Position numbers and translations under genes: made by a program. The notes under the pieces are model-generated. The model did no database searches. It had not been told where the DNA came from and saw only the letters and a list, made by a program, of their open reading frames with translations. A stretch of DNA of 64,000 nucleotides from Lagopus muta (taxonomy: Eukaryota > Chordata > Aves > Galliformes > Phasianidae): contig NC_064449.1 in assembly GCF_023343835.1 (NCBI RefSeq), forward strand, positions 1 to 64,000, given 5' to 3'. Of the stretch, positions 57,488-64,000 are shown in pieces. How positions within the stretch are numbered: the stretch's first letter is position 1; each line of letters opens with the position of its first letter.

Positions 57488-58190
57488 CATAGAATCATAG
57501 AATCATACAATCATACAATCACAGAATCATAGAATCACAAGGTTGGAAACAACCTGCAAGATCATCCAGTCCAACTTTCCTCCCATTACCATCATGACCA
57601 CAAGCACTAACCCAGATCTCGCAGCTCCTCATCCAGACTCTTCTTGAACACTGCCAGTGACGGAGACTCCACCACCTCCCTGGGCAGCCATTCCAGTGCT
57701 TGACCACTCTCTGAGAGAAATAGGTCTTCCTTATGTCTAATCTAAATCTCCTCTGCTACAACTTGTGGTCATTTCCCTGGTCCTGTTTGTTGCCTGGGAG
57801 AAGAGACCAAACCCCTCCTCACCACAGCCTCCCTTCAGGAAGTTGTAGAGTGCAGGGAGGTCTCCCCTGAGCCTCCTCTTCTCCACACTGAACAATCCCA
57901 GCTCCCTCAGCTGCTCCTCATAAGACTTGTGCTCCAGACCCCTCACCAGTTTCATTGCCCTTCTCTAGACATGTCCCAGTGCCTCAGTGTCTTTCCTGTA
58001 GTGAGGGGCCCAAAACTGAACACAGTACTTGAGGTGCGGCCTCACCAGAGCTGAGTAGAGGGGGATGATTGTCTCCCTGCTCCTGCTTTTTCTGATTTCT
58101 AATGCTGGCCAGGATGCCGTTGGCCCTCTTGGCTACCTGGGCACTGGATGGCATGCAGCAATCCAACAGCATGCATCATTCCTCCAGCCC
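57488..58190 (-). mobile_element. CR1: CR1 LINE, 3' end
   Basis: Minus-strand CR1 with its tail at 57488-57540 (reverse complement of ATTCTATGATT units). The C-terminal ORF2 region follows ([40 protein letters not shown]). It lies after the retroviral integrase region. Confidence 0.9.
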
Positions 58191-58257
58191 TGAGGGTCTG
58201 TTATGACAGATGGAGCTCAAAGTCATGGACTAAAGGAACTCCATGGACAATTTAGAG

Positions 58258-58836
58258 CAGGTGTGTCCAACCTGTGGGCCACATTCAGCCCTGGGCAGTC
58301 AGTAACACATCCCCACAAGACTGCAAACTTTTAGCATTACTAGGAGACTTTTAGCAATATTTTTCATGAGTTGACTGCACATAGCTCAAGCACTGCCTGC
58401 ACAGGAGACTATGGAATGCTGTCGAGGGGAGGGAGCAGGGCAGGGCTGACTGCCTCTCATGCCTACCATACTCACTCAGTCAGATCTTAACCTGCATATG
58501 TTACACTGACACACGTGTTTGCCATTTGTGAGTAGAACCTGGTGATAGACAATGATAATATTTCAATTTACCTACACACATGTCTGCCTGTAAAGACATT
58601 TTTTGTTATTAAGCAGATACGTAAGTTTTCTTATTTAATTATTAATTTTGGGCTTGTGCTATTTCATAAAATAATTTGATAAGTTAGCATATTCACTGCA
58701 GAAGAAATATACAGTAATTATGTCATATTATATATATCGTGAATATATGCATAAACTCCATTATACATTTTACATGCAGCTCAAGACAATTCCTTTTCAC
58801 TCAGTGTGGCCAGGCACAAAAGGTTTGGCACTTGTG
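58258..58836. mobile_element. Non-autonomous hAT (Charlie-like) DNA transposon
   Basis: 579 bp between two copies of the 8-bp target-site duplication ATTTAGAG (58250-58257 and 58837-58844). Imperfect terminal inverted repeats: CAGGTGTGTCCAACC at the left end against CACAAGTGCCAAACC read inward from the right end. The subterminal 'tgtgggccac' / 'gtggccagg' match the Charlie style. The interior is AT-rich with no transposase frame. The 8-bp duplication is diagnostic for hAT elements. Confidence 0.85.
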
Positions 58837-58971
58837 ATTTAGAGGGATAGCCCACACACTTGCAGGAGTGATATGTGTGTATATATATCAAAAGGCAGAA
58901 AAGGTGATAGTAACCAATCAGGATGTAAGTGTGGGACTTGCTGTAAATGATATAGAATAAGGAACAGATAT

Positions 58972-59965
58972 TGCACTGTTTTCAGATGGGAGAGTTTCTT
59001 CATAGTGTCTGGCTTTGGTAGAAAAACAATGTTGACAACACACCCATGTTTTCTTTGTTGCTGAGCAGTGCTGAACAGACAATCATAGAATCCCTAGAGT
59101 TGAAAGGGACATTTTAGGGTCATGTAATCCAATTTCCCTGAAGTGAACAGGAATGCCTATAGCTCAGTCAGGTGTGCAGAACCCCATCCAGCCTGACTTC
59201 CAATGTTACCAGAACAGGGCAACCACCACCTCTCTTGGCAGCCAGTGCCAGTGCTTCACTACCCTTATTGTAGTAAACTTTTTCCTTATCTGACATATAA
59301 ATCTCCCCTCTTTTAGTCTGAAACCTCTTCTCCTCGTCCAACCACAACAGACACTGCAAAGGAGTTTGTTCCCTTCTTTTTTACAGCTCCTTTCGATACT
59401 GAAGGCCACTCTCTTGTCATCTCAGAGCCTGCCTTCTCCATGCCAAACAGCCTCAGCTCTCAGCCTGTGCTTGCAGGAAGCTGTTCCACCCCATGCAGCA
59501 TTTTTGTGCTCCCCCTGTGGACGCTCCAACAGCTCCATGTCTCTCCTGCATTGAGCACTGCACACCTGGATGCAGCACTGGAGGCGAACCACGGACATTT
59601 CAGCTTCTCATACTGTCCTGCCAGTAAGGATCTGAGAGTGGACTGTGCTAGGACAGCTGACCCAGGGATATTCCTTACTGTATGATGTCACCTGAGAAAG
59701 CTTTAAAATGGATAGTCGGCTGGGGGGCAGCCACTGCTCAGGAAAAGGGTGGATGGTGAGCAATCGCATTGCGCACCACTTGTTTTGTAGATATTGCATA
59801 CATGCACAACATCATCACTGCTATTATTTCTCCCTTCTTTCTTAGTAAATAATTTTATCTCAACCTACAAGAAGTCCTACCTTTTTTTCCCCAGTTCTCT
59901 CCCCTTTCTCACCAGGAGAGGGGAATGAATGGCTATGTGGTGCTGATCTTCCAGATTAAGCAACA
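58972..59965 (+). repeat. 3' LTR of the ERVL-type fossil, split by CR1
   Basis: LTR text at 58972-59080 and 59593-59965 is continuous apart from a minus-strand CR1 at 59081-59592. It shares 'gccactgct' and 'gtggatggtgagcaat' and 'ttatctcaacc' blocks with the 5' LTR. Confidence 0.8.
59081..59592 (-). mobile_element. CR1: CR1 LINE, 3' end, inserted in the 3' LTR
   Basis: Minus-strand CR1 starting with 'aatcatagaatccctagagt' (tail and 3' end). The LTR resumes cleanly at 'ggacatttcagcttctcata'. Contains the C-terminal ORF2 trace FTTIRVVKHWHWLPREVVVA. Confidence 0.88.
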
Positions 59966-60494
59966 TGCGTGCAAAGCAGGGAGTGTGCTAAAGGCAGTGT
60001 GAAAAAGCATGGGGGAGTCTTTTTGCACTTGAGCACTTTGAGAAAGCAGAGGAAGGAGGATGTGGAATTCAGTTCTGGTACAGTTAAAAAAGAAGCAGGG
60101 ATGGATCCAGGATATCTGGGTTTGGAGTCTGAAATTGGCTGTCCTGTTCAGTGAAATAAGTCAAGGGCTCAGGTGGCATCACCAGTCACCTGCACCGTCC
60201 TGTGCTACCTGTAAGCAGTGCTTACTTTACCACTTTCCACTTTCTTTCAGCCCCAGGGAAAGATAGCTGGACCAACGCTTCCCTTCATGGCTTCATCATC
60301 AGTGACAGCCGCCAGGGAAACACTAAGACCCCCAGAACCTGGAGGCTTGTGACTGACTTAATACTTGGAGACTTGTTCCGTTCAGGTCTTTAGGAGCTGC
60401 AGTTTGGAAACTTGGCACCAGAAGGCTCATGGAAACGCACTGCGCCTTTACAAGCCTCTGCATCTTCTACATTATTAACTCTTCTGTTCTTGTC
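59966..60494. other. No feature recognised
   Basis: Unique-looking DNA between the provirus fossil and the next CR1 copy. Confidence 0.45.
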
Positions 60495-60842
60495 ACAGAA
60501 ATCACAGAAACACCAAGGTTGCAGAAGACCTATAAGATCAAACAGTCCAACCATCCACCCATCACCAATAGTTCTCACTAAATCATATCCCTCAACACAA
60601 AATCCAACCGTTCCTTGAACAGCTGCAGTGTCAGTGACTCTACCACCCCCCCGTGCAGCCCATTCCAGTGCCTGACCACTCTTTCAGAAAAGCAGTATTT
60701 CCTAACATCCAGCCTAAATCCAGCCTGCTGCAGCTTGAAGCCATTCCCTCTAGTCCACACAAGAGAATAGGCCAACCCCCACCTCACTACAATCTCCCTT
60801 CAGGTAGTTATAGACAGCAATGAGGTTTCCCCCTGTGTGGTC
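60495..60842 (-). mobile_element. CR1: CR1 LINE, 3' fragment
   Basis: The minus strand reads [40 protein letters not shown] and [14 protein letters not shown], then a diverged tail. Confidence 0.87.
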
Positions 60843-61929
60843 TACTAGAGAGATTCCAGGAGTTTGGTGTAAATGAATGATTTCAACATGAAATAACAAG
60901 ACATTTTCTTCTTTCTCCAGCATTCTTTGTTTTTCTGCTTCAGGAATAAGCAGTATCAACAATCTTCCATTCATATGGATTCAGACTGTTGCATTTCAAG
61001 TCTGAATAGGTGGGAAAGGATTTTTGTCAGATACTGTATGGGCAACCTTCATCCCAGCCCTCCTAACCTGCCATTTCTCTTATCAGTCACATGGGACTTC
61101 CACTACTCAAGTTAAAATCTCAGCTTTTCCCACGACAAAGCCATTGCTGAATGTTTCCACATCAGTTCCCACCAATTCTGCTTGCAGAACTGGCTGCACA
61201 CAGACATGGGTTTCTTTGCACAAAGAAAACAAAATGCATCTCCTCAAGGATATTTTTGAGGTAACCAAGCGTGTTCCTGACATCCACACATCTCTTTGTG
61301 GAACCCAAGCACATTTGTTAACCACACAACCATCTCTCGAGGGCACACAAGTACATTCCTGGAGCTTTTCCCCAGGGCAATCAAATCAATCATCTCCTTG
61401 GAGCAAACAGTTCTCCTTCTGCAAGTCCCAGGAGGAGCCCAGCTACATCCCAGGAGATCCCACCCAGCTCCACATCGAAGCAAAGCACCTCCCTGGGCCA
61501 TACAGGGCCTGTCATGTTGATGTGACATCCTTGTAAACCCAGCTTTAGCGAGCTTGGCTGAGCAAAGAGCTACGTGTTCCTTCAGTGATCATTGCTTCCC
61601 TGCTGGGGATCATTGCAACCCCATGTGGTTGGAATAGCAGAGCACTGATTGAATACATACAGCATAACTAATTAACAACAAATTACTTTTTGCTTTTTGT
61701 TCTTTAAGATGTTGAAAATTACAGGTTGTCAGCACCATGCAAGTATTTTGGACATTTCCTCTGCAACAGGCCTGCCAACTCATTATTTTACAAAGTCACA
61801 CATAACTTTAACAATCAAATGAGAAAATTTACTTCTGCTTAATAACAACCATTAGGTGCCTTCACCAGCACGCACACGCACAGGTAAGTCGAAATATTAT
61901 TGTTGGAAGCAGGGATTATGGACATCAGC
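60843..61929. other. No feature recognised
   Basis: No gene is recognised. Some 25- to 30-base similarity between 61265-61350 and neighbouring text ('cacacatctctttgtggaac', 'cacacaaccatctctcgagg') hints at a degenerate repeat. Confidence 0.35.
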
Positions 61930-62243
61930 ACCGGTGGTCACAGGGACTGGAAACGCCACTTCTGCGGCCGGGGCCACGAGGAGACCGAGAGGATCCAAGC
62001 TGCGGGCTCACGGGACGCAGCCACGGCCCGCAACCCGCCCCGGACATCATGACCTCCCCCTTAACGACCCGTCCCGACCATCACGACCTGCCCCTGCCAT
62101 CCCGACCCACCCCTATCAGGCCTCTCCCTCCCCTACCACAACCCCCCTCCCATCACGACCCCACCCGTTCGTGTCGCGCTGCTGGCGGCGGAAGCGTGCA
62201 GCGGCCCCGCACAGCGGCACGGAAGGGGCGGAGCTGCTGCCCT
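61930..62243 (+). promoter_or_regulatory. CpG-island promoter of RITA1
   Basis: GC and CpG content rise sharply from about 61930 and stay high to about 63050. The stretch just upstream of the ATG (62160-62243) has several GGGGCGG or GCGGAAG elements and no TATA box, as for a housekeeping promoter. Confidence 0.65.
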
Positions 62244-62940
62244 ATGGCGGCGGTTTCGGGGCCCGCCGGGAGCCCGGCCGGAAGTCCGGCCGGCCGCAGC
62301 AGCGTCCCCAGGGCGGGCAGCCGGTGGAGGTGAGGGTGGCCGGGCAGTCGGCGCCGCCGCCGTCGGATCCCGGCCGGCCCCGCTCCCAGCGTCCGTCCCC
62401 TCTGTCTCCCCGTGCAGGTCGCGGAGCCGCGCTCCGTCCTACTGCGACGAGTCTCTGTTCGGCAGCCGGCAGCCGACGCGGGTGCTGCGGATGGGGAGAG
62501 CGGACGTGGCCAAGCTGCACTCCCTGTTCTGGAGCCCGCCGCCGGCCCCTCGCCGCCAGCCCGGCCTCCCCTGCGGCCCCGCCAGCGGCCCCCTGCCGGC
62601 CGCCCGACCGCCAGACCTCGCCGAGCGGCCCGTCGCGGGCTCCGGGACGGCTCGGCGGGGCCGGCCCGGCGTCTGCGAGCATCTCGAGGGCTGCGCGGAT
62701 GCCGGCGTCCGAGCCGCTTCTCCCGGAGGATGCTTGCGGTCCCTCGGGCGCCCGAACGCCTCCTCGGATCGGCCTCGCCTCGCTTTGGGCCGTGCCGAGG
62801 CAGAAAGGCGTGAACTGCGGGGCTCTCCTGCTGCAGCCTCCACCCCTCCGCCCCGGGCTCGGCCGAAAAGCGCGTGCGGGCATTCTGCCGGGAGCTGCAC
62901 GGCGGGGCGGGGCTGCAAGGCAAAGCCTCCGTGGCGGTAA
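62244..62940 (+). CDS. RITA1: RBPJ-interacting and tubulin-associated protein 1
   Basis: RITA1 binds RBPJ (the Notch effector), carries it out of the nucleus and binds tubulin, so it damps Notch target genes. Two exons, 62244-62329 (donor GTGAGG) and 62418-62940 (acceptor cgtgcag), give 202 residues. Residues 35-45, PSYCDESLFGS, are the family's most conserved box. Residues 65-71, LFWSPPP, match human LLWTPPP, the aromatic-proline RBPJ-docking motif. The last residues KAKPPWR match human KPKPPWK. The middle is Pro/Ser/Arg-rich and poorly conserved. Human RITA1 is 269 residues with an earlier SYVDETLFGS-like box; this model lacks it, so either an upstream exon is unseen or the bird protein is short. 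The start is the ATG in cccuATGGCGG context nearest the donor. The usual neighbour DDX54 is not seen upstream. Confidence 0.85.
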
Positions 62941-63419
62941 AATGAAAGTTCGCTCCGCGTGTGTGCAGCCCTCATCTACGTGAGCCGGGCACCGACCGCC
63001 TGGCGAAGACGTCTGCTGGGACCTGGGGCTGATGGAGGCCACGAGCGGAGCCGTGGGGAGGATGAAGGAAGCGATCACAGCACTGGAAGGACAGCAAGCT
63101 GGGCAGGAGGCAGCCCTGTGGCGGCAGGGCAGGATGGCTGGCTGTGGTGATGTGATGTCCGGCTGTGGTGGCAACAGCAATTTTCGCCTACCAGCAATCT
63201 TCAGCAAAGACGAGGTAACCAGTCAGATTCCTTTTGCTGTGGTGTCTGGCCAGGAAGGCAGAGCCACAGGGGACAGGACCTCCTCCAGCAGATATCCAGC
63301 TGCAGGAGAAGGCATGGCTGCCAGTCAATCATGGCTCAGGCTGGGGTGCAGATCCCAGGTGGAGCCCCAGGAGCAGCTGGTGCCAGCAAGGATCCTGGAG
63401 ACACTGGGTGAAGAGGACA

Positions 63420-63528
63420 GAGAGCAGGAAGCATGAGGGGCATCTGAGGTTTCTTTTGGGTTGTCAGGTGGAGTCAGGAGTTGGACCTGATAATCCTTGT
63501 CATTCCAACTCAGGATATTCTGTGATCC
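63420..63528 (+). mobile_element. CR1: CR1 3' tail remnant in the RITA1 3' UTR
   Basis: 'ttggacctgataatccttgt' and 'tccaactcaggatattctgt' are the last bases of CR1 before its tail. The 5' limit is uncertain. Confidence 0.65.
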
Positions 63529-63643
63529 TTGGCAACCGCTGATTTTGACAGCTTCTGGTGATTGGGGAGTGCTGACTTGGATTTATAACATGATTTATAT
63601 TGAAGGTTATGAGTACTGCTGCAGCAGTTCAGTATTGTAACCA

Positions 63644-63649
63644 AATAAA
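63644..63649 (+). terminator. Poly(A) signal, probably RITA1
   Basis: AATAAA about 700 bases after the RITA1 stop codon, followed by a GT-rich stretch (ctggggcctgtgttttgtat). Confidence 0.6.
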
Positions 63650-64000
63650 TGATCGAAAGGAAACTTGCTGGGGCCTGTGTTTTGTATGCAGGGTGCTGCT
63701 GGGTGTTCTGGCCCTGACAAGTCCAGGCCTGGGCACAACTCACAGCTCCAAATGTTTCAGCAAAACCATCCCTACCCGCTTTCTGCCCCACAGGTGGTAA
63801 AGAGTAACTTGGTTTTCTGAGGCACTTAAGGGAGTGCTTCTAAAAAAGCATCAAGAAATGCAGGTAGTGAGGGAGAGTCTGGTGGTTCCCCTCCCATACC
63901 AGAGAAATGCTCTCTCACATCCAGTTGAGAACAAACCATTCTAGGACAAGCACAGTATGATTCTCCTTCAAAGCCAGATGGGCCTTGGTGCAGAGAGTGT
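63650..64000. other. No feature recognised
   Basis: Downstream flank of RITA1 to the window end; nothing assigned. Confidence 0.45.

Larger units (their letters stand above)
53610..59965 (+). mobile_element. Fossil avian ERVL-type provirus with nested insertions
   Basis: An old class III (ERVL-like) provirus in plus orientation: 5' LTR 53610-54187, internal region about 54938-57480, 3' LTR 58972-59965. Later elements sit inside it: CR1 pieces at about 54300-54936, 57488-58190 and 59081-59592 and a hAT element at 58258-58836. It is heavily broken with many interruptions and no long frame remains. The visibly diverged LTR pair and the layered insertions show considerable age. I saw no clear target-site duplication. 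Confidence 0.82.

Noticed and set aside
61856-62983. A 375-codon frame across the CpG island
   Set aside because: High GC suppresses stops; the spliced RITA1 frame is different and has clear family motifs.
1-64000. CRISPR arrays or bacterial-type operons
   Set aside because: The tandem repeats have no spacer structure, and splice sites, CpG islands, CR1 and ERVs show a bird nuclear genome.

Overview
This is vertebrate, almost certainly bird, nuclear DNA, most likely from a galliform. The evidence is many chicken-repeat-1 (CR1) LINE copies with the ATTCTGTG-type 3' tail, a Galluhop-like mariner remnant, an avian ERVL-type fossil provirus with the typical bird LTR, and GC-rich CpG-island promoters. 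There are no operons or prokaryotic features. Gene density is low and repeats fill much of the window.

Layout. Positions 1-1.1 kb hold a CR1 end and unassigned DNA. A ~1.95 kb segment at 1163-3120 returns in inverted orientation at 17609-19560, nearly identical, around a 14.5 kb spacer. The left arm runs into the last exons and poly(A) signals of an unrecognised plus-strand gene (2998-4113). The right arm runs outward into a CpG island (about 19.3-20.4 kb) that the left copy lacks. The spacer holds a partial, minus-strand ARID1A-like locus (6014-12055). Its C-terminal BAF250_C part is fully open, but the middle (including the ARID exons) is missing and an upstream exon has an in-frame stop. 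CR1 fragments follow (13.4-16.1 kb).

From 20 to 34 kb there are a mariner remnant, a fossil retroviral pro-pol fragment, a solo LTR abutting a 35-bp minisatellite, a compact open reading frame for a basic 119-residue protein with a duplicated EPMEVDPP motif, an ERV 3' fragment and three back-to-back minisatellites. From 35 to 40.6 kb, phase-consistent short exons of an unrecognised gene flank two large arrays of a degenerate 10-bp unit (close to GTGCTGGGAT) that are largely open in all six frames. From 40.6 to 50.1 kb CR1 dominates, including a copy whose ORF2 is interrupted only by two stops. An OR14-like pseudogene fragment (about 49.6-49.9 kb) and one intact olfactory receptor, probably family 6 (51743-52684), follow.

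From 53.6 to 60 kb lies one old ERVL-type provirus carrying three CR1 pieces and a hAT transposon with a clear 8-bp target duplication. The window closes with a CpG island and RITA1 (62244-62940, two exons), the most confidently named complete host gene along with the olfactory receptor.

The genes show no common pathway; the structure is that of a rearranged, minisatellite-rich avian region. All identifications come from reading translations by eye. Percent identities are counts by eye on short stretches, not alignments.
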